Below are positions 1 through 8,816 of a stretch of 64,000 nucleotides of DNA, one piece after another (the stretch's first letter is position 1; each line of letters begins with the position of its first letter). The stretch lies in NCBI GenBank assembly GCA_934476675.1, contig CAKSOE010000006.1:66247-130246 (forward strand), in the 5' to 3' direction. Source of the DNA: an uncultured Clostridia bacterium. Its GTDB lineage: Bacteria > Bacillota > Clostridia > UBA1381. Made by a program: the position numbers and the translations under genes. Under the pieces are notes generated by a model. That model was not told where the DNA came from, ran no database searches, and was given only the letters and a program-made list of their open reading frames with translations.

Positions 1-1
1 A

Positions 2-112
2 AACAAGTCGGACATAAGCGGAATAGTAGCCTATGACGACAGCAGCCTTGCACCTACGGAATGTCTTATCTCGGTAAAAAGCCTTGCGGCAAACTCAATA
101 ATAGCTTATTGA
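2..112 (+). CDS. C-terminal end of an unidentified protein (partial)
   Basis: An open frame enters from the left edge and stops with TGA at 110-112, giving a 36-residue tail rich in Ser, Ala and Ile. The tail is too short to assign. It lies 60 bases upstream of a secreted LamG-like protein on the same strand, so it could be the end of another extracellular protein of the same polysaccharide locus; that is inference from position only. Confidence 0.45.
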   Translation, partial: NKSDISGIVAYDDSSLAPTECLISVKSLAANSIIAY

Positions 113-172
113 GCTTAAATTGTAAGCTAAATGTTTTAGCATTAAAAATATAAAAAAAGGGAGATTTGAATT

Positions 173-1351
173 ATGAAAAAGGCAAACAAATTAGTCGGTA
201 TGCTGGCGGTTGCAGCATTAACAATCGGTGCGTTTGCGTCAGCAGCGGGCGCAGCGGGAAATATTAAAATGGTTGACCCTCAAAAGGGAGATGTGTGTTC
301 ATATAATACTGCAAATATTACAAACAGGTATGGCAATACGGAAAAAAATATAGATATTACCGGCAGAACAATTACATATGGCGGCGGCAGCGGATTGTCA
401 ATAACCCCCATTGTGTATAAACTGCCATATCAGGCATCAGATGGTGAATGGCACGGTATTGAAGCAAGCTCGTATTGGAAAAATAACTTCACATGGGAAT
501 TTGACTTTAAATATACAAAGCTGCCCGATGCAGGCAAGGACTTCTTTATTCTTATAGGACCAAGCACGGGGAATTATTGGAAAAATAAAATTCAGTTTAT
601 CAGAGCCGACGGCGGAGATACATATCGTTTGCAGTGGGGAGGCACTGATTTGCAGGGGAACGTATCCGCAAAACAGGCAATATCCGCGCCGACAAAGGAC
701 GACTGGGACACAGCAACATACGGTTTAAAAGTAAATGAAACATATCACCTTAAAATAGAGGCAGACCTTGCAAACAGCGGAAAAATATATGTAACGTTTA
801 CAAATCCGAACGTTACGGACGAAAACGGCACGGCATATACAAAACTTACCGAAAGTCCTTATACAGCCGGAACGTTATACACAACGGTCAATGACTGGGT
901 AAGTGCAGGCAAATACAGTAATGTAATGTTTAAATGTAACAGTGCGCTGAAACTTGATTTGTCAAACGAAGAATTTTATATGGACAGATTCAGAGCAACA
1001 GTACCGTCTGCGGCAGTGGACGGAAACAAGATAGTTGTTTCGGAAACGGTTGTAAATACCACCAATACGCCGTATTGGACAAAAGCGCCGCTGCTTGTCG
1101 GTGCGGTATATGACAGCAATGGTAAAATCGTAAGAACAGGCTATAACGACACTCAGCCGGCAAGCGGTTTTCCGGCGCTCGGACAGCATGATTATTCAAC
1201 AACCCTCTATGACCTTGATAAATTAGCTGACGGCACATATACATTTAAAGCGTTTTTGTGGAACTCATTCAACCAAATGGCTGCATACCCGAATTGTCTT
1301 GTAGAAAAGACATTAACTGTTGCAAACGGTACGGTAACAATGGCAGATTAA
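173..1351 (+). CDS. secreted LamG/concanavalin-like protein, copy 1
   Basis: This 392-residue protein opens with a signal peptide (two Lys, a hydrophobic stretch to about residue 25, Ala-rich cleavage region AAGAAG), so it is exported. Residues about 95-300 read as a beta-sandwich resembling LamG/concanavalin domains that bind or cover sugars (patterns WKNNFTWEFDF and YHLKIEADL). The last ~100 residues look like an Ig-like domain ending in a DGTYTFKAFLW strand. A purine-rich GGGAGA precedes the ATG. A paralogue sits at 8817-9959 with the same order of features. Each copy directly precedes a large GH39-like enzyme, suggesting a surface or secreted glycan-binding partner. No catalytic motif was seen; the function is inferred. 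Confidence 0.8.
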   Translation: MKKANKLVGMLAVAALTIGAFASAAGAAGNIKMVDPQKGDVCSYNTANITNRYGNTEKNIDITGRTITYGGGSGLSITPIVYKLPYQASDGEWHGIEASSYWKNNFTWEFDFKYTKLPDAGKDFFILIGPSTGNYWKNKIQFIRADGGDTYRLQWGGTDLQGNVSAKQAISAPTKDDWDTATYGLKVNETYHLKIEADLANSGKIYVTFTNPNVTDENGTAYTKLTESPYTAGTLYTTVNDWVSAGKYSNVMFKCNSALKLDLSNEEFYMDRFRATVPSAAVDGNKIVVSETVVNTTNTPYWTKAPLLVGAVYDSNGKIVRTGYNDTQPASGFPALGQHDYSTTLYDLDKLADGTYTFKAFLWNSFNQMAAYPNCLVEKTLTVANGTVTMAD

Positions 1352-1391
1352 ATTTTTGCCCTGTATCACAGCTTGAGCGGAGGTATTATTA

Positions 1392-4300
1392 ATGTTAAAA
1401 TTATCGAGAGCGATTACGGTGATATGCACTGCGGCGGCAATGCTTTTTGCAGGCGTGTGTCCGCTGTGCCGTGCGGAGGAAAAAAGCGAAATCAGCGCGG
1501 AAAATATTGTGTCGGAATCCGTAATAAATTATTTTACGTGGAACAGGCTGCTTGATAAGGGCGAAGTACACGGAATTGACGCGGCGGAAAATGAATTTAT
1601 GACGCTTAACCAAACGGTGTATGCCGATGTGAAATGGATTGAAAAATACCTTGACGCGTCATATGTCTGGGACGGAAAAACAAAATCCGTTGCGTTTGGT
1701 GACGGCGAAAATACGGGCAATGTAAAATGCGGTGATTTTGACGCGGAGGACACAAGCGGCGAGAACGGATTCTTTTTGGAGGAATATACATATATTCCTC
1801 TGAAAGGTCTTTCCGAAAGCATGGGCTGGCATTTTTACAGCGGAGACGCGTTCTGGATTTTAAGCAAAACGCTTGAAATCGAGGACGCCGTAACAGCAGA
1901 TATGACCAAGGAAATAATCGAAGCCGGAAAAACAAAGCTTTTCGATTATGACTTTGAAACGGAAAAGCCAAAGCTTGAATTGGGCTTGTGGGACGGTGCA
2001 ACGGCAAATACATTTGTCATGCCCTGCGAAATCGTTACCGAGGACGGAAATTCGTTCATGCAGCTGGGTTCATCGTCGCTGAGATACGGCGGTCTGTATC
2101 TGCCGCCAATTGAAAATACAAGGGATACAAAAATAGAATTAGAATTTGACGCAGCAAAAAGCGAGGATTTTAACGGCAGTTCGTTCATTGTGCTTATTCA
2201 GTGCTTTAAAAACGGAGTTTTCAAGTCGTATGTTGACGGCATATATCAGACGCCGAAAGACCCGGGCAAGTGGACGCATATCAAAAAAGAGTTTGATACC
2301 TCAAAAGTGCCGGCAGACGCAACCGATATAAGAATTGTATTCTGTACGTCAAATCAGCCGTCACAGGGCGAAGCGTCGGGGCGCATAATGGTGGATAATA
2401 TCAAGGTGCGTTCATATCCGTATTATACGGACACCTCCGTTTCGCCGAAAATCAAGGCGGATAAAGTGGGCAACTGGTACATTCTGGGCGAAACGGTCAA
2501 AATGACCCCCACAAACAAAATTGACGAGGAAAAATACAAAGCCGTTACGGCGGAGGTGTATGATTCGGAGAATAAGCTTGTACATACCGGAACTGTCACA
2601 TCTGCGGAGTTTAACGGCGGATACAGCTGGACTCCCGAAAAACAAGGCTACTATGAATTTCAGTTTTATACAATAGATAAATACGGCATTAAAAACACGC
2701 TGTATGAGTTTTATACAAAGAAAAACCCCAAAACGCAGGAAACGGTTAAGCTATATATAGAGCGGCAGGGCATTGTTGTGGCAAGGTACAAAACAAAGCC
2801 TATGGAGGAACGCTGCGACAGACTGGCGGTTTCGATAGACCCGGGAACGTACCTCAATCCGGAAATCGTAAACGGACGTAAAAACGGTTTAAGGGGCGAC
2901 CAGGTGGAACTGGCGGACTTGCTGGGATTTAGGAAAATACGTTATCATTTTCTTTCGCCGGACGGTCTTGCTTACAAAACGCCGTCAAAGGCGAATATAC
3001 ACCGCGGCGAATTTGATTTTGCCGAGTGGGACGGCTCTGTAAACGAGGCATTGAAATACGGCTTTGACCTTGTGCTTAATATCATGGGAACGCCGCGGTA
3101 TGCGTCACCGTACCGCACAGGCTATACCTCTCCGACGGGCGGCGGAATAAACTATTATGCTCCCGTAAATATCGAAGCGTGGAGGGCGTATGTCGAATAC
3201 GCGGTAAAACGCTACAAGGACGTGTGCAATATATGGGAGGTATGGAACGAACCCCATGTTTACGGCGGAAGTGTGTTCTGGAAAGGCATAACAAAGGATT
3301 TTGCCGAAATCCAGAAATCGGCGTATAACGTTATAAAAAAATATCAGCCGGGCGACGAAAGTCTTGTAACTTTGGGCGGTATCGGTGCAAGACGATACAC
3401 CAACTTCTATGAGGAGCTTGTGCAGACGGACGCATACGACTGCTATGACGCAATCGCAATGCACGGCTGGGACATCGACCCGTGGAATTACAATAAAATT
3501 GCCGAGGATTACGGCAAAGAACCAAAGCCGTTCTGTTCAACGGAAATGCACATGATGCTCAGAGCCTCCGATTCAGAATATCTTAATAACACCGAAAAGG
3601 AAGAAGCAATGCGCATGGTGGTTGAATTTTTGAAGGATTTCAAGTACGGAGCACTGTTCACAACTTTCTTCGCCGTAAATGTGTCGGATGACAAGGACTG
3701 GCTGCAATATCTTAACAAAAATAAGATTTACGGTCAGGGAATAGAGGGCGGAGCGTTCAGAGTGGGGCTGTATTCTCCGAGGTTTGCGGCCATTGCGATG
3801 AATACGTTCTTTGATACGATAGGCAAGGAATACGACTATGTTGACGAGTATCTGCTTGCCAATAAAAAGCAGAATGCCGTAAGAGTAAAAAGTGACGGCA
3901 AGGATCAGCTGATTGTGTGGAATGTCGGAGGTTCAAAGAGCAATCCGACTGAGCTTTCAACGCTTATTACAGACTGCGCAAACGAGGATTTCAAAATTGT
4001 TGACTGGGAAAATAACGATGTTGATACTTCGGATTTAAAAAATATCGTTATAAAGCCGGAAACAATGTATTTCATAAGCGGACTTGACGGCGAAAAGCTT
4101 GATAAAATACCGTCAGCGCAGGGCGATGAGCTTTATACGGGGCAGGTGCTTTACAACATAACGGAAAAAGCCAAGACCGATACAAGCAATATCTTAACCC
4201 ATGTCGTAACAAACGGAGATACAAAGCCGCTGTTTAATAAGGACACCTTTGAGCTTAACAATGACATTTCCTATACGGACACCAACTGGCGCTATATTGC

Positions 4301-5516
4301 AAAAGAGCCGAATACCTCACAGGAGGATTTCAGTGCGAAATTTGCGCTGTCGGTAACCGATGACGGAATGTATCTTGTGGCAAAGGTGAACGATACAAAC
4401 GATAATGCAATTGCCGATTCGCCGGAGGAAATAAGCCAAAAGAGCGGATTGCAGTTTGCGTTTGATACAGTCGGCGACCGCAGCGGCAACGGCTACCAGG
4501 AATGTTATGTCGGACTTAACTATGCCGGAAAGCCGATTGTCTATAAAAAGACTGCGCCGTATATCGGCGGAGACATGATTTCCGACTTTACCGAAAGCGG
4601 AAATATTATAGAAAATGCAGCCGTACAGCGTATCACTGACGGCAGCGAAATCACATACATGGTATATCTGCCGTCAAAGGAGATATATCCGTATGAGAAA
4701 AACGTGAATGATGCTATACATTTCTCGATTATTGCCAACCGCAATGACGGCACAAAGAATATCGGCTATCTCGAATGGGGCGGCGGACTTGCGGACGAAA
4801 AAGACCCGAAAAAATTCGGAAACGTATGGCTCGACAAGACGGTTGCCGAAGAAAACGGCATATATTACCCGTATATGGCTGTTGCGGATAATAAGCCGCT
4901 GTTTGATAAAAATACTCTCGAATATGCCGATAACATCAGCTGGATAAGCGATAATATGAAGTATGTTTCGCTGATTGCGGGCGATAATACGGCAGATGAA
5001 ACGTTTAAGGCAAAATTTGCCGTAGGAGTGACCGAGGAGGGCATTTATCTTGCCGCCGAGGTTGATGACAACGACGTTAATATGGACGCGGACAGCGTAG
5101 GCGGTATGTGGTCAAAGGATAGTATGCAGTTTGCATTTGACACAGGTATGCGCGGAAACACAGACGAGCTTATCGGATTCCATTTCGGAAGAGCAGCCGG
5201 AAAGGGCGATACCCTGTTTAAGGAGGACGCTCCGTTTATAACCGCCGAAAAAGCTCCGGCAGGCTATACGCAAAAGAAAACCGTTGTCACGGAGGGTATT
5301 CATAATGTTACCGTATCGGACGGAAAAATAATTTATAAAGCGTTTATTCCGGCGGCGGAGATTTATCCGTTTAATATAGCGGAGAATGAGACGCTTAAAA
5401 TGTCCGTGCTGTTCAATCAGAACAGGGAGGGAAAGCGCGTGGGTTACCTTGAATGGAACTCCGGCATAGGCGCATCGAAAAATCCGAAAGAATACGGAAT
5501 TATAAGCTATAAATAA
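1392..5516 (+). CDS. large secreted GH39-like glycoside hydrolase with stalk and CBM9-like domains, copy 1
   Basis: This 1,374-residue multidomain enzyme has a signal peptide over residues 1-30. The apparent order is a copper-amine-oxidase-like stalk domain (about 55-160), a jelly-roll carbohydrate-binding-like domain (180-343), an Ig-like domain (347-447), a clan GH-A TIM barrel (about 453-835), a beta-sandwich, and two CBM9/DOMON-like modules (about 946-1150 and 1169-1374, both beginning KPLF(N/D)K). Catalytic residues fit a retaining GH39/GH5-type enzyme: acid/base E620 in VWNEPH and nucleophile E718 in STEMHM. The likely role is extracellular cleavage of a plant glycan; the substrate is unknown. 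It starts 40 bases after its LamG-like partner, and a terminator follows its stop. Confidence 0.82.
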   Translation: MLKLSRAITVICTAAAMLFAGVCPLCRAEEKSEISAENIVSESVINYFTWNRLLDKGEVHGIDAAENEFMTLNQTVYADVKWIEKYLDASYVWDGKTKSVAFGDGENTGNVKCGDFDAEDTSGENGFFLEEYTYIPLKGLSESMGWHFYSGDAFWILSKTLEIEDAVTADMTKEIIEAGKTKLFDYDFETEKPKLELGLWDGATANTFVMPCEIVTEDGNSFMQLGSSSLRYGGLYLPPIENTRDTKIELEFDAAKSEDFNGSSFIVLIQCFKNGVFKSYVDGIYQTPKDPGKWTHIKKEFDTSKVPADATDIRIVFCTSNQPSQGEASGRIMVDNIKVRSYPYYTDTSVSPKIKADKVGNWYILGETVKMTPTNKIDEEKYKAVTAEVYDSENKLVHTGTVTSAEFNGGYSWTPEKQGYYEFQFYTIDKYGIKNTLYEFYTKKNPKTQETVKLYIERQGIVVARYKTKPMEERCDRLAVSIDPGTYLNPEIVNGRKNGLRGDQVELADLLGFRKIRYHFLSPDGLAYKTPSKANIHRGEFDFAEWDGSVNEALKYGFDLVLNIMGTPRYASPYRTGYTSPTGGGINYYAPVNIEAWRAYVEYAVKRYKDVCNIWEVWNEPHVYGGSVFWKGITKDFAEIQKSAYNVIKKYQPGDESLVTLGGIGARRYTNFYEELVQTDAYDCYDAIAMHGWDIDPWNYNKIAEDYGKEPKPFCSTEMHMMLRASDSEYLNNTEKEEAMRMVVEFLKDFKYGALFTTFFAVNVSDDKDWLQYLNKNKIYGQGIEGGAFRVGLYSPRFAAIAMNTFFDTIGKEYDYVDEYLLANKKQNAVRVKSDGKDQLIVWNVGGSKSNPTELSTLITDCANEDFKIVDWENNDVDTSDLKNIVIKPETMYFISGLDGEKLDKIPSAQGDELYTGQVLYNITEKAKTDTSNILTHVVTNGDTKPLFNKDTFELNNDISYTDTNWRYIAKEPNTSQEDFSAKFALSVTDDGMYLVAKVNDTNDNAIADSPEEISQKSGLQFAFDTVGDRSGNGYQECYVGLNYAGKPIVYKKTAPYIGGDMISDFTESGNIIENAAVQRITDGSEITYMVYLPSKEIYPYEKNVNDAIHFSIIANRNDGTKNIGYLEWGGGLADEKDPKKFGNVWLDKTVAEENGIYYPYMAVADNKPLFDKNTLEYADNISWISDNMKYVSLIAGDNTADETFKAKFAVGVTEEGIYLAAEVDDNDVNMDADSVGGMWSKDSMQFAFDTGMRGNTDELIGFHFGRAAGKGDTLFKEDAPFITAEKAPAGYTQKKTVVTEGIHNVTVSDGKIIYKAFIPAAEIYPFNIAENETLKMSVLFNQNREGKRVGYLEWNSGIGASKNPKEYGIISYK

Positions 5517-5521
5517 TGACT

Positions 5522-5572
5522 GAAACGTACCGCACGGAGTGTATAAACACTCCGGCGGCGTTTCGTTTGTTT
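5522..5572 (+). terminator. intrinsic terminator after GH39-like copy 1
   Basis: A long, nearly perfect stem (GAAACG and CGGAGTGT arms meeting ACACTCCG and CGTTTC, ATAA loop) is followed by GTTTGTTT. It begins 5 bases after the stop of the upstream gene. It also shows that the next gene should start downstream at 5594, not at the ATG overlapping the previous stop. Confidence 0.8.
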
Positions 5573-5593
5573 AAAATTAAAGCGAGGAAGAAT

Positions 5594-7723
5594 ATGTTTA
5601 AAAACATTACATTGGAGGTCAGCTTAAAGCCGTTTAAGCAGACGGATAACGAATATATACATAATGTGTGCCGTGCGGTTTTCAGACAGTGGTATCCGCT
5701 TCTGAAAGACCGTGAGGAAGTGTCCGTTATGATGTGGACGGCGGACGGCAGCGAGCTTCTCGATTATTCGGGAAACATGGACGATACCTTTGAATGGGCG
5801 TGCTATATCGGAAACGCAAACAAGCCGCTTTCGGTGACCGATGACGACATGGAGAGGTCAATTCATTCAAAAAAGAAATTTTATATGAAAAACCCTCCCG
5901 TCATGACATATAAAATTCTCAAAAATATTGTTGCGGCGTTCAAAGAGGAGGGCAAAAAGGCTTTTCCCGATGCAAAAATAACGGTTGGCGAAACTTTTGA
6001 CATAGGCCCCGAATTTGCGGTGTCGGATTTTAAATACAGCCGCCACAGAGAAATATGCGGCGGAAGTGACGCAGTCGGCGGATTTATTGATTCAACTGCG
6101 CTGATTGACGGTGATAACCGCCGTTATGCCGCATATCCCAACGGTATTCCGGATAAAACGCCTTTCGGTCTGTTTTTGGGAAAACAGGCGAACGCATTTC
6201 TTACCGATATGGGATTTGACTATATATGGCTTTCAAACGGAATGGGGTTCAGCGTAAATCCGTGGAGCCAGGAGGGCAAAATATATGACGGCGAAAATTT
6301 CCATGCCGAAAAACTGGAAAACGTTAAAAATACGGTCTTTGACTTCTGGAAACTTTTCAGAAGCGGCTGCCCCGATTTCCCCGTGAAAACAAGGGGTACA
6401 AATAATTCTGTCGGAATTGATTATGCAAGCGACGGTGTTCCGCTTTACGATATATATAACAGCAAGCTGAATATAACTCCGCCGCCAAATTCGCCGTGGG
6501 CTGCGCTTAATGACAATTTTGGCTTGGAGCTTATGGGGCATATGACGCGTATATGCAATCTGCCGGGCGATAATTTTATGTTCAGATACTATATACATGA
6601 CCCCTGGTGGATTAACAGCCCGTGGTATGACCGTTATGACAGCAATCCGCATGATATTTATTTGCCTATGGCTGTTTCGCGCATAGATGAAAACGGAAAA
6701 ATGCAGTCCGCCGGAATTTTAAATATTCTCTCGATTGACAATTCATTCGGAAATATGCCCGACTGCTGCGTAAATGAGCCTTTGCCGCATATTTTAAAGG
6801 CGGAAAAGCACGAAAGCGATGAAGCGGCGCCGTTTGTATGGGTATACCCTATGCACGAGTACACCTCGGCAGATACAAATGATGAGTTAAGGCGTATGTA
6901 TTTTGGCGATAAGTTTATATGTGATGCCATTAACGGCGGTTTTCCGCTTAACTGCGTTGTTTCCACCGATAATTTTGTAAAACACCCCGCTAAGCTGTAT
7001 CAAAAAAGTATATTGGTTGTTCCGGCTTTGCAAAATGACGGGGTAACAAAAAAGCTTCGGGAATTTTCCGAAAACGGCGGAAATATAATAATGTATGGGG
7101 AAGAAAGCGAAAAACACTGTGCCGACGGTATAAAAAATGTTCTGTGGGCGGATATATCCTCCGATTCCGGTGCGCTTTTAAGGGCAGCGGACAAACTGGG
7201 ATACAGCATTATCCACGCTTACCGAACAGACGGCGTAAAACCGCCCACAATGACCGTTGCAAGGCATAATAACGGTATGTATTTTTCGATTTATAATACA
7301 AATACCACTACTGAAACAAGCCTGCATTTTCCGCTGGGCGCTCCGATTATGATGTGCGGCGAAACGGAAATAAAGGACGGATATTCAACATACCGTTTTG
7401 CACGTTCGGAGCATAGGGAGTGCCGCATTTTTGTCGAGCAAAAGGACGGTATTATAAGTGTGCGCGAGGCAACCGCGGCGTGCTTTAAATACAGGCGCAG
7501 ATTTAAGGTTTCGGGACTGCATGACGCGACGGTCTGCTATTTCAGCGAAGAATACAGCAAAACCTGTGCGGCTGTCGGGCCGGTGTCAAAAACGTACAAT
7601 ATGACGCCGGCGCTTGACGAGCGGTTCAAGGTTGTAAACGACCCGAAACACGGAACATATATAAAGGGCGAGCATATAACCGGCGATTTCTTTTTCTTCA
7701 TGCCCACACGCATAGATTGGTAA
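5594..7723 (+). CDS. uncharacterised cytoplasmic TIM-barrel/GH42-like putative glycosidase
   Basis: A 709-residue protein without a signal peptide. ATG 5594 is chosen because GAGGAAG lies just upstream; the longer frame from 5516 would run through a terminator hairpin. The first ~400 residues have the alternating strand/helix texture of a TIM barrel with many Trp and Asp residues typical of sugar-binding clefts (for example YIWLSNGMGF and YIHDPWW). A middle region of about 440-560 (ILVVPALQND, then ENGGNIIMYGE) resembles the glutamine-amidotransferase-like trimerisation domain of GH42 beta-galactosidases, and a beta-rich tail follows. I cannot assign a known family. Its position between the duplicated GH39 modules argues for intracellular breakdown of imported oligosaccharides. 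Catalytic residues were not identified. Confidence 0.6.
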   Translation: MFKNITLEVSLKPFKQTDNEYIHNVCRAVFRQWYPLLKDREEVSVMMWTADGSELLDYSGNMDDTFEWACYIGNANKPLSVTDDDMERSIHSKKKFYMKNPPVMTYKILKNIVAAFKEEGKKAFPDAKITVGETFDIGPEFAVSDFKYSRHREICGGSDAVGGFIDSTALIDGDNRRYAAYPNGIPDKTPFGLFLGKQANAFLTDMGFDYIWLSNGMGFSVNPWSQEGKIYDGENFHAEKLENVKNTVFDFWKLFRSGCPDFPVKTRGTNNSVGIDYASDGVPLYDIYNSKLNITPPPNSPWAALNDNFGLELMGHMTRICNLPGDNFMFRYYIHDPWWINSPWYDRYDSNPHDIYLPMAVSRIDENGKMQSAGILNILSIDNSFGNMPDCCVNEPLPHILKAEKHESDEAAPFVWVYPMHEYTSADTNDELRRMYFGDKFICDAINGGFPLNCVVSTDNFVKHPAKLYQKSILVVPALQNDGVTKKLREFSENGGNIIMYGEESEKHCADGIKNVLWADISSDSGALLRAADKLGYSIIHAYRTDGVKPPTMTVARHNNGMYFSIYNTNTTTETSLHFPLGAPIMMCGETEIKDGYSTYRFARSEHRECRIFVEQKDGIISVREATAACFKYRRRFKVSGLHDATVCYFSEEYSKTCAAVGPVSKTYNMTPALDERFKVVNDPKHGTYIKGEHITGDFFFFMPTRIDW

Positions 7724-7745
7724 AAGTTGCGGTGTAATCATTTGG

Positions 7746-7774
7746 TTGACATTTCTCATGGCGGGTGTTATAAT
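7746..7774 (+). promoter_or_regulatory. consensus sigma-A promoter of the response regulator
   Basis: TTGACA (7746-7751) and TATAAT (7769-7774) are both perfect consensus hexamers with a 17-bp spacer, 49 bp before the GTG start. This is one of the strongest-looking promoters in the window, so the regulator probably has its own transcript. Confidence 0.85.
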
Positions 7775-7822
7775 ATATCTATATAACTGCGGTTTATTTA
7801 CGGGATATGGGGTTGATAGTCT

Positions 7823-8503
7823 GTGGAAAAAATAAAAATCGGCATTTGCGACGATATGAATTATATATGTGAATATTTCAGCATGGTGCTTAAATCAAAC
7901 GAAAAGTTTGAAGTTGTCGGAACAGCCAATAATCATGACGAGGTTATGGAGCTGGCACGGACTAAAAAGCCCGATGTCATTTTGCTGGACTTGAATTTTG
8001 ACAAGAACAATGCCGGAATTGAAATGATTCCCGAATTAAAAGGCATTAATCCCGAATGTAAGATAATTATAATAACGGTTCATGACCAGGGCAATCTGAT
8101 TCTTGACGCGATTACAAACGGAGCGGACAACTATCTTTTAAAGGACTTGCCCGTGGAAGAACTGGAAAAAGCAATTATAGATACTTATACAAACAAAATC
8201 GGATTTTTTCAGAGATTGCTGTATAATATCGCCGATGAAGCAAACCGCATACAGCAGCGTCAGCAGTCGCTTTTGTTTGTGATGAATAAAATATCGACTC
8301 TTTCGCCGCGTGAATATGAGGTACTGCAACAACTGTACCTTGATAAAACGTATGCCGAAATTTCAGATTTTCTTGTTATAGAAAAAGTCACGGTGCGCAG
8401 CTATGTCAGCAATATTTTGAAGAAAATGGGATATACAAACTGCAAGGCAATGATTAAGGACCTGGCAGAGCTCAGGATATTCGAAAACTTTTTAAAGCAT
8501 TAA
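7823..8503 (+). CDS. NarL/LuxR-family response regulator (orphan)
   Basis: This 226-residue protein starts with GTG. Residues 1-120 form a receiver domain: acidic pair D10-D11, phospho-acceptor D56 in ILLDLNF, conserved T85 and K107. Residues about 150-205 form a LuxR-type helix-turn-helix with the family hallmark LSPREYEVLQQL. Phosphorylation by a partner sensor kinase would be expected to switch DNA binding. No histidine kinase gene is present in the window, so it is an orphan here. It sits between the two LamG/GH39 modules with its own promoter and terminator, suggesting it controls this polysaccharide block; the target operator is unproven. Confidence 0.9.
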   Translation: MEKIKIGICDDMNYICEYFSMVLKSNEKFEVVGTANNHDEVMELARTKKPDVILLDLNFDKNNAGIEMIPELKGINPECKIIIITVHDQGNLILDAITNGADNYLLKDLPVEELEKAIIDTYTNKIGFFQRLLYNIADEANRIQQRQQSLLFVMNKISTLSPREYEVLQQLYLDKTYAEISDFLVIEKVTVRSYVSNILKKMGYTNCKAMIKDLAELRIFENFLKH

Positions 8504-8542
8504 AAATATGCGCGAAAACTCAGTTTTTCGCGCATATTTTTT
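8504..8542 (+). terminator. intrinsic terminator of the response regulator gene
   Basis: The arms AATATGCGCGAAAA and TTTTCGCGCATATT form a long stem with a 4-base loop directly after the stop codon, ending in a run of T. Confidence 0.85.
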
Positions 8543-8543
8543 A

Positions 8544-8567
8544 TATGTTGGTAAAAATCCCAACATA
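8544..8567. promoter_or_regulatory. perfect inverted repeat, candidate operator
   Basis: TATGTTGG (8544-8551) and CCAACATA (8560-8567) are exact 8-bp inverted repeats separated by 8 bases. This suits a dimeric regulator, with half-site centres 16 bp apart. It lies in the 313-base gap between the response regulator and the second LamG-like gene. The rest of the gap (8568-8816) is AT-rich and shows no clear promoter or gene apart from the AAGGAG ribosome-binding site at 8801. Confidence 0.4.
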
Positions 8568-8816
8568 GTTTGTGAAAAAAGCCCTACTATGCAAACCGAA
8601 CAAAATATGATATTATTCTATTATAAAGGTTAGGTAATTGTAAAATGTCTGTTGTATAAATTACGTATTTACTGCCATTTAGCCGATTGATGAATATTTA
8701 TGCGTTTGAAAGTGGAGAAAATGAATAAATATAACATATTAAAAATGGCGTGGCTATGGAATTTTTTCAATTTTACAATCGGCTATATTATAAAGGTGAA
8801 AAGGAGAAATAGGATT

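Noticed and set aside
5516..5593. Upstream ATG overlapping the GH39-like stop as start of the TIM-barrel-like gene
   Set aside because: The 26 extra codons run through an intrinsic terminator and have no ribosome-binding site, while ATG 5594 does.
8700..8816. Upstream ATG for LamG-like copy 2
   Set aside because: It would place 39 residues before a normal signal peptide; AAGGAG stands before ATG 8817.
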